A stretch of DNA of 64,000 nt. Origin: Marsupella aquatica (Eukaryota > Marchantiophyta). Below the pieces are notes generated by a model, which made no database searches, was not told the origin of the DNA, and saw nothing but the letters and a program-made list of their open reading frames with translations. The first letter of the stretch is position 1, and every line of letters starts with the position of its first letter. Position numbers and translations under genes: made by a program. Positions 47,834 to 58,261 of this stretch are shown piece after piece. The stretch spans positions 11,532,001-11,596,000 of the forward strand of contig OZ316898.1 in the NCBI GenBank assembly GCA_973895155.1. The letters run 5' to 3'.

Positions 47834-49153
47834 GCTATAATACAAGGTTGCGTCCTTTTATAGGGTGGTCATCATTCAAATATAGAGTGTCCAAAAAAAG
47901 ATTCCAGCAAAAGAGGAAGGAGTAAATAAAAGATAATAAAGTTTAGTGTGAATGAAAGGGGAAGGAACACTCTGTAAAAAGGAAACAAATGAGGCGATGA
48001 AAAAGGGAAATGATTAGTAAATAAGCCGATGCAAGCACAAGGATCAATGTAGATCCCTCTACTTTCCATCAATGCATAAGTGAGAACAAGATGTTGTTTT
48101 CAATGCAAGTCAGAAATGTACTACTTATCTTCCATAGTTTTGTGATAATTATCAAAAACTATAATACACTATGGCACCAATTTACACCATGGTCATCTTT
48201 CAAAATTGCCGGGCCATTTTGGGTGAAAAATTCAAAACCGGAAAAAATTGAACCAATAAGACCAAAAAAACTCAAGTGGAAACTCAAACCGTCACTTGGA
48301 TTGCAGTGCCGCAAAGTCAGCACCAAGCCGCTGCAAGTCGCGAACCCCCCCCCCCCCTCGCCGGCGGCTAGCGCTGCCCAGCTCAGGCCGCCCACACTGA
48401 CTGGCTGGCTGGCTTGGGGCAGGGCTGGCTGGCTAGCACCGCCCTCTGCCTCCCAGGCCCCCTTTTGCCTCCCCACCTCACGGCCCCTCCTCCCGACTCC
48501 CTCCTGCCCCTCCTGCCTCCCAACCCCGCTCTCCCCGGCCTCTCGCCCTCTTGCCTCTCTAACCCCTGCTCTCCCCTTTTGCCCCGACTCTCCCTCCTTG
48601 CGCTCCCCCACTCAACCCTAAAACCCTGCCTCGATGACCCACCCGATCCCCGCCCTCGCCCTTGCCTGGACTTGGTCTTGCCCTTGCCTGGACTCAGTCT
48701 CGCCCTTGGACTCTGTCTTGCGTTTCGGACTCGGACTCATGCGTAGACCGCCTGCTAGACCGAGGACCAGGTTCCTACTGGGTTTTTTTTGTCCTCGCGC
48801 ATGGAGGCCGGTCTGACAAAACGCAACAATCCTCTGCTCTAACTCATCTCCAAAATTATTGGAGTTTTGTTAGTTAAGAACATATTTTACTTGACAACAC
48901 CTTTTACTAACAATGTCTCATTACTTACCCACATATTTCAATTGGCGTAACCACATCTTTGACATAATGTCATCTTTTTAATACTTAACAGCATCTTTTA
49001 TGCCACAGTATTTTACCTATTAACAACATCTTTTACGCCATGACATCTTTTACACAATGACATATTTTTACTTAACGGCATCTCTGACGCCACTACATAT
49101 GTTTACTTAACGACATCTTTTATGGAAAATTATACACACAGGTATTGAGCTAT
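47834..49153 (+). mobile_element. Helitron-like non-autonomous element A
   Basis: The 5' part CTATAATACAAGGTTGCG is shared with element B. The element contains the GC-rich segment 48320-48790 and then a degenerate ACATCTTT minisatellite (48890-49130). It ends in GGTATTGAGCTAT, shared with B and C. The organisation (fixed 5' end, variable middle, minisatellite, fixed 3' end without inverted repeats) fits a Helitron rather than a TIR element. The TC usually expected at the start reads GC here, after the flanking Tourist element. Confidence 0.6.
48320..48790. repeat. C-rich low-complexity insert within element A
   Basis: Strong strand asymmetry: a 13-nt C run at 48345-48357, then CCTCC/CTGCC words, then repeated CTTGCCTGGACT..GTCT words. 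Open frames here (Pro, Ser and Leu rich, on both strands) follow from composition. It may be a captured segment of host DNA. Confidence 0.5.
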
Positions 49154-49158
49154 TAACT

Positions 49159-50273
49159 TCTATAATACAAGGTTGCGCCTATTTTGCCGTGGTCGTCATT
49201 CACTCGGGGGGTTAACTAAGTGTATATTTTGGGGTACCACGTGCGATCCTAGCCTAATATAAATAGACCTATTTTATAAAGAAAATATTCCAAGAATATT
49301 CTCTATTTTCAATATTAATAACCTATTTTGCTTTATAAAAGGTATATATTAGAGAATATTCTATAAACATGAGTTTATAATACCTTCTTTTGCCTCCTAC
49401 GCTTTTAAAAAATTTAGTTAAGTTCTATCCAAAATACCTATTTTGGATCGCACGTGGTTCCTAAGATTTTTTATAGTCAACCCCCCAAGGTCATTCAAAT
49501 TTACGGGGCACAAAAAATAAGAAATCTGGTAGAAGGAAGGAATATAAAGAAATAAATTTTAGTTTAGTATGAATGAAAAAGAGTCACCCCAATGTCCAAG
49601 TAGGAGGAATCAAGTGGGACGTCACTAACACAATGCACAAGGATAAGGAGAAAATATGGTACATACTCAATAAGGTGTAGATATTCAATAGAGTTAGATA
49701 GTGCATAGTTTAGTGTAATATTGGTAGGAGTTAAATTTCAGATATTATTTTAGTCAATAAGGGACTGCATACACTAATCAAATAAAACAATAATTCTCCC
49801 AATATTTAGGATGATTTTTTACATTCATTTTTTGTGTCATTTTGAGTGCCAAAAAAACAATTATAAGTTCTAAAGACATAGTAAAGATCATGGCACTGGC
49901 GTTGATGGCAAGGTGTCGGGCGAGGGGCACACTTTTACTTGACAACATCTTTTTACTTCACAATATCTTTCACATAACGAACCATTTGGCACCACATCAT
50001 CTTTTTATTCATGACATCTTTCACATAACATCTTTGGCAAAATGACTTCTTTTTTGTTAGTTACGCCAATTTTTTACTTGACGACATGTTTGGCAAAATG
50101 ACTTCTTTTTTCTTAACGACGTCTTTTACTTGGCAACGGGCTTGACAACGTCTTTCACATAACTACATCTTTGAACTGGCAAAACAACTTTATTGTTCTT
50201 TAACAACATGGTTTACTCCGCGGCATCTTGGGCGACACGACATCTTTTGTGCAACGCACCGGTATTGAGCTAT
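49159..50273 (+). mobile_element. Helitron-like non-autonomous element B
   Basis: It begins with TCTATAATACAAGG, close to the TCTATACTA-type 5' ends of plant Helitrons. The first about 450 bp is homologous to element A (ATACAAGGTTGCG..GGTCRTCATTCA..AGAAATYTGGTAGAAGGAAGG-like order), except for a 287-bp MITE at 49203-49489. An ACATCTTT minisatellite runs at 49925-50240. The end is the palindrome GTGCAACGCAC (50249-50259), ten bases, then CTAT. Its 5' end abuts the 3' end of A. Confidence 0.65.
49195..49497. mobile_element. 287-bp MITE with perfect 8-bp target duplication
   Basis: GTCATTCA at 49195-49202 and 49490-49497 is an exact target duplication. Element A has a single uninterrupted TCATTCAAAT at this place, confirming the insertion. 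The element (49203-49489) has terminal inverted repeats CTCGGGGGGTTAAC and CTTGGGGGGTTGAC, with a second inverted block further in (CCACGTGCGATCC on both arms). The AT-rich middle has no coding frame. An 8-bp duplication suits hAT-like elements, but the C(T)YGGGGGG ends are not a family I recognise. Confidence 0.85.
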
Positions 50274-50770
50274 TTTATACTTAACAACATTGTTATATTT
50301 AACAAAACCTTTGGCGTAACGCGTTACGGCAGCATTGGCAACACGACCTCTATTTCTTCCACAACCTCTTGGCCGAGATGACATCTTCTTCTCAACAACC
50401 TCTTGGCCTACACGACATCTTTTGTTCTCATCGACTTCTTGGGCGACACGACATCTTTTGTTCTCACCAACATCTTGGCCAAGATGACATCTTTTGTTTT
50501 CAACGACATCTTGGATGACACAACATCTTTTGTTCTCAACGACATCTTGGGCGACACGACATCTTTTGTTCTCAACGACATCTTGGGCGACACAACATCT
50601 TTTGTTCTCAACGACATCTTGGGCGACACGACATCTTTCTTCTCAACGACCTCTTGGTCAAAACGTCATCTTTCTTCTCAACAACCTCTTGGCCGACACG
50701 ACATCTTTTGTTCTCAACAACATCTTGGCCGTCACGACATCTTTTGTGCAACGCACGGGTATTGAGCTAG
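50274..50770 (+). mobile_element. Helitron-like 3' portion C
   Basis: It lies head-to-tail after B and consists almost only of minisatellite (CAACGACATCTTGGGCGACA-type, 38-bp higher-order units at 50400-50640). It ends in palindrome GTGCAACGCAC (50746-50756), ten bases, then CTAG (50767-50770) followed by T. Hairpin, about ten bases, CTRR and insertion before T is the classical Helitron 3' terminus. No 5' end is visible, so it is truncated or derives from array expansion in B. Long open frames here on both strands are repeat artefacts. Confidence 0.65.
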
Positions 50771-51102
50771 TATCTCCATAATCCTCCATAATTCAACTGC
50801 TTCTTGTAAACAAAGCTCCAAGAAAATCAACAGGAGGATTGCATATTTATTTTAGTGTTTAAACTTAGATTCTATTGTCCCCGTTTCACCTTTAACCTCG
50901 AGTCTAACATGGGTCAATCTGGACCTAAAAACATTAGATAGTTACAAAAGAAAATACCATCTGAGTGCAAGACAGGTTTCTTTTGTGGTCCATCCGGGTT
51001 ACTTGGGTCCATCGGGCTTCTTTTCTAACGTTGAGGCTCGTCACCAAACAAAAAAATAGTTTTCATAGTATTGAAGGCGACCCCCGGAACTCTGGTCTCC
51101 GC
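50771..51102. other. Spacer between the Helitron block and EBP2
   Basis: No gene is recognised. It is probably the distal promoter of the downstream gene. Confidence 0.4.
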
Positions 51103-51128
51103 TAAACCCTAAACCCGCAAAACCCTAG
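51103..51128 (+). promoter_or_regulatory. Telo-box cluster upstream of EBP2
   Basis: TAAACCCTAAACCC (51103-51116) and AAAACCCTAG (51119-51128) are telo-box motifs lying about 215 bp before the EBP2 start codon. In plants AAACCCTA elements mark promoters and leaders of ribosomal-protein and ribosome-biogenesis genes. The function here is inferred from that precedent. Confidence 0.65.
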
Positions 51129-51339
51129 TACAGAATCGCTTTGCAGACTCGTTTCTAAGCTTTCTTTCGTGCAGAGAGCTTTCTAAACCCTTTCGCACTG
51201 CTTTGCCTCTCTTCGCGAGCTGTGACTGAAATCAAGCTTTCCTCTCCGTATTCAATTCGATTCTTTGCTCAACGACAGCCCTCCCATCAATCGCCCGTTC
51301 GCTGATTGCTTAGAATCGCACCGAGACGCGAAGAAAAAT

Positions 51340-52602
51340 ATGGCCGATCCGGAAGAATCTGATTACTCAGAGAGCGGGGAGTCCGACGAGGACAATTCGT
51401 CTTCCGATGAGGAGGAGCAGCACGAGAGGCCCGTAAAGGAGCCTCGCAAGGACGCCGCCTACAACGCTGTCGGGCTCCACGAGAAGCTCGAGGAGATCGG
51501 GTGGCCGGAGGACGTCGACTGGCTGCACTCCCTCGCCCTCACGTACCCTGATAATGGTGCCGCCATCGACGTCGATGATGATTTGCAGCGAGAGATGTCG
51601 TTCTACACTCAGGTCAGTCTCCCCTCACCCTCCCCTGTCCTCGTGCTGCTTACCGACAGATTTTTATGTGTCCTGAAGGTCTTAGAGTGGATTTGGATGA
51701 TCAGAACAAATAATGCAAACGAATGCGCCAAATGTTACTCTCTAGAATTTGTCCAGAGACGATGCTTTGAATACTTTCATATATCAACGCTGTGACGTTC
51801 GCAGCATCATCTATTCTCCCTGCACTTCCAAAATACACATTTGATACGCTCAACGTTAGCAGTGATTGTCGGTTTCCCTGGGAATGATGAATGGTGGCAT
51901 TTCTGAACGGAATGGATTGCAATGCAGGCACTGGAAGGGGCAAGGGAAGCTTATCAGAAGTTCCAGGCTCTTGGGATTCCTTTCCAGAGGCCCACAGATT
52001 ACTACGCTGAGATGGTGAAAACCGACACTCACATGCTGAAAATTAAGGACAAGCTCCTGCAGGAGAAGTCGAAATTGGAGGACATGGACGAACGCAAGAA
52101 AGCTCGCGAGTCCAAGAAGTTTGCCAAGGAGGTGCAAGCAGAGAAGCTGAAAGAGCGGTCCAAGCGAAAGAAGGATGACATCGAGTCGGTGAAGAAGTGG
52201 CGAAAGGTCCGGCAAAAAAGCGGGTTCACAGAAGGAGGGGATGACGCACCTCCCATCGAATTTGACACGGGGAGGGGAGGCAAGCAGCAAAATGGGAATA
52301 AGTTCTCAGGGGGGCGGGGCCGGGATCGGGACCGTCAACCGTCAAAGAATAGGCAATTTAGGAATGAGAAGTATGGTAATGGAGGTAGGAAGAGTAACAA
52401 AAGGAATGACGCAGACTCTTCTGCTGATGACAGCACGTTTCAAGCGAGTTTCAAAGGTAGAGATAGAGGTTCTAGTAGAGGGCGGGGAGGAGGATCGTTC
52501 CGGGGGCGGTTTGGCAGCAGGGGTCGAGGTGGCCCAAGTAGGGGTCGAGGTGGCCTAAGCAGCAGGAGCTCTAGCCGTGGCAGGGGCCGTGGCAGGGGCT
52601 GA
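51340..52602 (+). CDS. EBP2: rRNA-processing protein EBP2, 2 exons
   Basis: EBP2 is a nucleolar factor needed for pre-rRNA processing and 60S subunit assembly. Exons are 51340-51612 and 51928-52602, joined in phase 0 through a GTCAGT...TGCAG intron, giving 315 residues. The N-terminus is a Ser/Asp/Glu tract (residues 1-30). The EBP2 domain follows: DWLHSLALTY, then ALEGAREAYQKFQALGIPFQ, RPTDYYAEMVKTDTHM, and a long charged coiled coil ending ESVKKWRKVRQ. The C-terminus is a nuclear-type basic region and an RGG/GAR-like tail (GGSFRGRFGSRGRGG repeats), typical of nucleolar RNA-binding proteins. ATG 51340 is preferred over the upstream in-frame ATG at 51265, because MADPEESDYSESGES starts the acidic domain directly and its context is AAAATATGGC. 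Confidence 0.93.
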
Positions 52603-53802
52603 ATTTGAAGAGCAAGGCTTAGGCTTTTGTAAATCAATGATTTCACTATGTTCGCGCCAACAAAATCGGTAGATTCATTTTTCATCGAATCTTCCCAAAA
52701 AATTTCGTTCTCTTCTTGTTTCAAGGATTCGTCCTTCACTTCCCTGCAGTGTTTCACCTTCGCTTATAATTATTCACCCGCGTACTTTGTGTCTTATATT
52801 TCCACCAAGTGTTTCCACCAAGTGCATGACTGTTAGAGGTTCCTACTCAAATTGGTCAGTGGACGACTTCCCTTCCTGCAGGATGTCTCATCCATACCCC
52901 TAAGACGTTTTGAAGCTGGCCATGAAGAGACATTTGAAGGCAACGCGTGTGTATTCTATTGATCCTTTCCTCTCCTTGGCTGAAAGTGGATATGCTGAAC
53001 CACATGTGTTCTTGTGTCTTATTCTTGCTGCCTGCATTGCAAAGACTAGCGCACCACAGTCCAACGTTTTGGGTGTCTTTTGTTTGTACTACTAGGAGTA
53101 ATGACCTGCAAGATTCGTGTATGTCATTCAATGAGCTGCATCGTTTTATTAGCTCGAGGCCATATGGAAGCACTTGCAGAGGAAGGTACTGTATTCGTGT
53201 CTGTCATTGAATAAGCTGCATCTTCTCATTAACTCCAGCCCATATGGAAGCAATTGTAGAGAAAGATACTGTATCAGATACTGACCTTCCTGATCGCAAT
53301 GTTTTCATTCACGACTTACCTACCATTGATGACTTATACGGCATCATCACGTAACTAGAGATATTCTCTTTTGATTTCTTTATGCATTCAACACCTGCCC
53401 GATGTCTGAACTCTGTAGTCTTTCTCTCGACTACCAAGTGCTTCTTATCTCGAGCGTCAAATCGTCTGCAATTGAGCTTGGGAAAAACAAAACTAGAAAT
53501 TAATTCACCAATCTCGTTATCTGATCCTCCTGTGTATTCTCTCCCTGGGTGCCAAGCGTTTGTTGTTCTCGACAGGTAAACCTTCTGCAATTGAGATTGC
53601 TGAAAACTGAAGTAGAAAACTCATCATAGATAACACTGCCTGATTCAGCTAGACGCTGCTACTTCAATCGAGTGCCTCCCCAGCATAAATAGGACGGTAC
53701 CTTCAATCTGAGTCTATCGGATGGCCATGGAAGCCCTGGAACAGCAGCTCGAATGTAGGAGGGAGGAGCGAAGCACAAAGCTAATTAGATTCCCACACTC
53801 AC
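52603..53802. other. EBP2 3' flank and intergenic DNA
   Basis: No gene is recognised. GAGGCCATATGGAAGCACTTGCAG (split as GCCATATGGAAGCA and its neighbours) at about 53158 recurs imperfectly at 53228, and a GTATTC-ATTGA-TAAGCTGCAT block surrounds both. This is a local duplication of about 70-80 bp. Confidence 0.4.
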
Positions 53803-53935
53803 CTAGAATGTGGAAAAGAAACCACTTTGCAAACTCCAGATCTCCCTTGTATTTCGCATACAGCTCCCTTGCATCTCCATGTGACATCGGCATCACCAGA
53901 TCCACAGATCCAGTACCATTCTCTCTTTGAACGTT
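53803..53935 (-). CDS. Possible coding exon, product unrecognised
   Basis: The - strand frame reads TGSVDLVMPMSHGDARELYA then KYKGDLEFAKWFLFHIL, and ends exactly at a consensus donor, CATTCTAG|GTGAGT, at 53803/53802. The composition is protein-like. Upstream on the - strand, the frame runs into the 121-bp tandem repeats, so the 5' boundary is unclear. It could be the last intact exon of a gene whose upstream part was overrun by repeat expansion. No family was recognised. Confidence 0.3.
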
Positions 53936-53938
53936 TAC

Positions 53939-54340
53939 TTGACATTCAAACCTTTTCTCCATTTTCCCATCTTGGACCGCATTAACATTCAAGCCCGTTT
54001 TGCAGTGACCTACTTGCATAAAACTCCATTGCAGTGACTCACCCTCACCCCAAAATTACACTTGACATTCAAATCTATTTTTCTCTTCTCCACCTTGGAC
54101 CTCATTAACATGCAAGCCCATTTTGCAATGACCTATTTGCACAAAACTCCATTGCACTGACTCTCCCTCACCCCCAATTTCACTTGACATTCGAATCTAT
54201 TCTTTCTTCCCCACCTTGGACCTCATTCACATTCAAGCCCGTTTTGCAGTGACCTACTTGCATAAAAGTCCGTTGCACTAACTCACCCTCACCCCCAATT
54301 TCACTTGACATTCAAATCTATTCTTCTCTTCCCCACCTTA
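53939..54340. repeat. 121-123-bp tandem repeat, about 3.3 copies
   Basis: CAAGCCCRTTTTGCARTGACC starts at 53990, 54113 and 54234. TTGACATTCRAA starts each unit earlier in phase, and the last partial unit ends near 54340. Units differ by about 10 percent. There is no coding frame through the array. Confidence 0.9.
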
Positions 54341-56159
54341 CGCCCCTAGAGTTGTGGTATAGAGGCTTTACTGTAGACCTAGGTCTTCTGCGTGAGCTTT
54401 ACTAGTAAGATGGAGGAGAATCTTACTAAACAGATTATTCAGATCTTGACCAGGCATTAGAGTTGTACTCAAATGTACATGATGAAACTCTGAAAAGTAG
54501 TTGAGATAAGTAGTAGTTGAGATAAGCCCCAAAAAGTGTCACGCGAATTGCTCCCCTTAAGCTCTTAACTCAACCAAACTCTGGTTGGGTTGACTAAGTA
54601 CTCCACTCTGAGACACTCCAGAGACTGCTGAAACTAAACAAAGCATCAAACACAATGAAATTACCCACTAGCTCACTCCACACTGCTGAACACAGATGAA
54701 ACAAAAAGACTTCCTAACTAGCTCAACTAAAACTAAACTGCAATCCCGATTGACAATTTTGCAATTGAAATGGAAATGTTGATATGTTTGTGATGATCTC
54801 CACTATTTGGCCAGATGATTGTAGTGTGCACACAGTTTTGGAGACTACTAATATTGGTGACTTCTTGGCTACATAAGGTGCTATCATTTATGCTGCCAAG
54901 GAGGAGTTGGTTGATGCGGTTTGTGGAGGAGCCGTGACTATAGCATTTATTAGTTTTGATGGAGGCTGTCCCTAAAGTCAAAAGCATATGTTATATGCAA
55001 ATTGTGCACGTTAAAAGTGACTATGATTTGTCTAGATGTATGGCTGTGTGGTAATTCACTTGAGACTCATAGGTCTAGTGTTCAAATGTTGTAATTAAGT
55101 GTTCCTTTTCTTTGGGGTTTCACAGATTTCCCTTTGAAATTGAAAAAAAGGTGACTAGTTTTTGTGAAAAAGGTGACTAGTTTTTGTGAAATTGCTATTA
55201 TGAATCTTAATTACGGACCCCACTAGAGGTTCCTTCCAAAATTCCTGGCACCACAGCGTGCCACGTCAGCAACAACCGCAACAAACAAGAATGGTCATGT
55301 TTGCGCAACGAATAAACTCCTCTCCATCTTGTTTACGTCGCTTTTCGTGTAATTTTATGGACGCCATGCCGTCAAAACATAATGTAAAAGTAATTAAAAG
55401 TAATTCATCCAAATCTATTGATACAAAGGGCAAGATTAAAAACATTCACCCATATTCTCTTTACTTAAATTTATAAATGTTTTTTTGTAAAAGTAAATAG
55501 TGATCAACTTAAACAGTAACCGTATTCCTGTGTAACTGCCGAAATAAAACCGTCAGAACAAAAGAAGCACATCAACATTTCGAAAGGGAGGAAGGCTTTT
55601 GATGAAAGTAATGAAAAAAGAGGAAAGCTCGAAAGGAGTTTTGCCTCTTGAAGTGCAAAGTAAAGAGGAATGCTGAAGAAACAAAATCAAAAACGATCAG
55701 AAGCCGAATGAAGAAAGCAAAAATGAGAACTGATCGAGGACAGAAAAGAGGCGCAACACATCTTAATCAGAAACAAATAGATCGAGCAAAAAGAAGGAGA
55801 AGCAAAGAGAATCGATAAGGACATCGATAAGAGCATCGATAAGGACATCGATAAGGACATTGACTAGCAACGAATGCAGGTCAAAACTCTAATCTATACA
55901 CGACAGGAGAGGACAGTAGCCATGCACGACAGGGGAGGTAATTGCTTACGCAGGGCATGGCCTGGTGACGCATTTTAGCAGTAGATTCACCTTTGTGCGA
56001 TGTTTGATTCGAGAACATGTCAATTTATTGTACGCCTGCTGCTTTCAGTATTTCTTTTGTTTACCGCACTCCATTTGCTCCGAAGTCCGAGATGAAAGCA
56101 TGTCAATTAAATCTTCCCCTTCTGCCTTCCTTTCAACAATAATTAAGTAATGTTTCCAT
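54341..56159. other. Intergenic stretch with a 12-bp minisatellite
   Basis: No gene is recognised. ATCGATAAGGAC is repeated four times at 55811-55862 with one variant. GGTGACTAGTTTTTGTGAAA occurs twice in tandem at about 55151-55190. The 54733-54987 - strand frame has no domain. Confidence 0.5.
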
Positions 56160-57337
56160 TTACTCCTGAGTCTGAAGATGAAAACATCTCGTCAAGTATG
56201 ACGGACGCGCGTGGAGATCGACCAAAAGCTTACATATGTTTCTCAACGCTTTTCCAACTCCTTCATCTTGGTCTGCAATATACCAAATTTTGCACTTTCT
56301 GCTGTACGAGAACTTTCTGATTCCCTCGATCAGTTCTTGCGTGCGCTCTTGTAGCTTCTTTTCTAAATCGGCCACACGGACCCGGAGTTCATCTTGTTCC
56401 TGCGTAAACCTTCCTTCAATTCTTTCGTCTGGAACATGATTCTCTGAATGTCAATTCACCCAGAGCCTTGTGATGAGATGAATTTGAGTGAGAACAAACA
56501 AGCCAAGTCAGACAGTACTCAAAATTAGGACTCGAGAAATTACGGAACCTTCTCGACCTTAATTAGCTCTTCCGAAAGCTGCAGGAGAGAAACAAAATCG
56601 GGAAAATGCAATCGCCAATGTCAACTATATATTAAATATTGACCTTTGATTGATTGTGTTCACAAAACGTGTGAGTGCAGTTCCAATTAATTACTTTTAC
56701 ACAGCATGTTACTAACCGCGGTTTGTAGTGGAGGTCCCTAGTCTCACCAGTTCTTGCTGATTGAGTTTGATGTTTCCATAGACTAAACCCAATGTCTGAT
56801 TGTGAGCATAGAAATTTACTGTCGGCATTGAAGAGGAGTAAAGGTCGGTTTACAATTCTGCACATTGAAAAACCTCGTTTCATCTCCCCTGCCGTGTGCT
56901 GAATTGCGCAAAGCAGTAGGGAAGTTTAGTTTTGTGTTCCAAATTCCAATCAGGACTTCACTGTTTAATTTCCTTGTTTAATAAAATGATCGGCTTTGCC
57001 TTTGTTTTGTAACTTTTTCAATCTGCTTTCGACTCAAGTTTGTGGATATTAGATTAATTTTGAGCAGCAGGCAACACTTCGATTGGAAGCCAATCCATGT
57101 CAACCAAAATTGGTGTTGAATTGAAACTGGTTGGAATCATGTCACAAAGCATTAATAAATAAGATATCAATGTCGCGTGAGAATTTAGAGTCACTTATAA
57201 TCTGCATCATTCTGCTCTAGAGACTCCTTACAGATACACATTCGGCCCTTACCTTTGTTGGTGGCTCTTAACTTTACTGCGCCCTGAGATTTCCCACCAT
57301 GTTTTTCCAGATAGATTTTTTTGTTCGAGTGGGCCAT
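56160..57337 (-). CDS. Putative small coiled-coil protein, 2 exons, unrecognised
   Basis: On the - strand, ATG at 57337 in context GTGTATGGCC opens 28 codons (MAHSNKKIYLEKHGGKSQGA and on to LRATNK) that stop at a consensus donor, AAAG|GTAAGG, at 57253/57252. An acceptor TTCCAG precedes 56428. Joining in phase 1 restores an Asp codon and continues in frame with DERIEGRFTQEQDELRVRVA, then DLEKKLQERTQELIEGIRKF, which has clear coiled-coil heptads. The frame then runs to a stop at 56160 (117 residues), or may be spliced again at a GTAAGC donor at 56234/56233. A polypyrimidine tract plus CTCAG lies just upstream of the ATG. No family was recognised; a longer gene with more exons is possible. Confidence 0.4.
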
Positions 57338-58261
57338 ACACGATCGGGGCAGAGAAGAGCTGTAAGGCAGCGACCTGAGCAGAAGAAAAAGGCAAAAGCA
57401 GATCGATCGAACAAGGTCAACTTTCTTATGAGCACCTCCTTGTCAAACACACTGAGTAATTAATTGTCATTCTCGGGCGAGAACTGTAAATATGTGGAGT
57501 CAAGTTAGGAACGATCTTGTCCTCAGCATGGAGTCAGTGCTCAATAATAGACTCTTTGCCCTTGGGGACTGTAATATGATGTGCTTTCAGGAATTGAAGT
57601 CAGCAACATACACTTTCACAATCATTTATAGCAAAACTTGCTGACGACGTCCACTTGGCAATTGCAATGCTGTCCCTAAACTGGCACCTCAAAATTCATG
57701 TTCAGTGTCAAGTAGTTTGGCCAAGACTTACACCAAAGCGCCTATGATTAGGGCATTCACCATTTTTTTCCTTCACAAGCAAGGAAACTAACTTATACTA
57801 TACATCAAATAGCTACAGTTGAAATGCCTCCATGTATTGAGATTCTATAGCCTTGAACTTAGCGACCTCCCACAAGCCGATCTTGAAAGGAGAGCAAATG
57901 AACAATCGTCTCAATTAAGCTGGCCCAAAAAAGTCATTGTAATGCATCACAGTCGAGTTCCTGCGAGCCGAAGGTTTTTGGTAATCGAGACTGATCTTGA
58001 AAGGAGAGCAGATGATCACAACTCAACTTCAAAATAGTAAACACATTCAGTCCTAGTACAAGAACTCAATGGCTAAACACCCGGCGAACTAAAAAGGAGT
58101 AACACACGACAGCAGTTCTTTAACTTGGGCTGCTGCCATATCACAGCATAGGACAAATCCTTATTTCAAGGAGGCCAGAATCATTACAGACAGTAGCAAT
58201 CTGCATGTAGAGAAACCCTACCCATACTTAGAGCCTATAATTAGACTGAAATTTATAGTCA
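57338..58261. other. Intergenic stretch
   Basis: No gene is recognised. CTTGAAAGGAGAGCARATGA occurs at about 57882 and 57993 (111 bp apart) with similar flanks, a small imperfect duplication. Confidence 0.4.

Noticed and set aside
48091-48877. Pro/Ser/Leu-rich frames up to 176 codons on both strands
   Set aside because: They are explained by the C-rich low-complexity insert; no domain and extreme composition.
56551-56580. 30-nt exon candidate (LSEELIKVEK) between the two coiled-coil exons
   Set aside because: Its phase would create a stop after the first exon, and the donor is poor.
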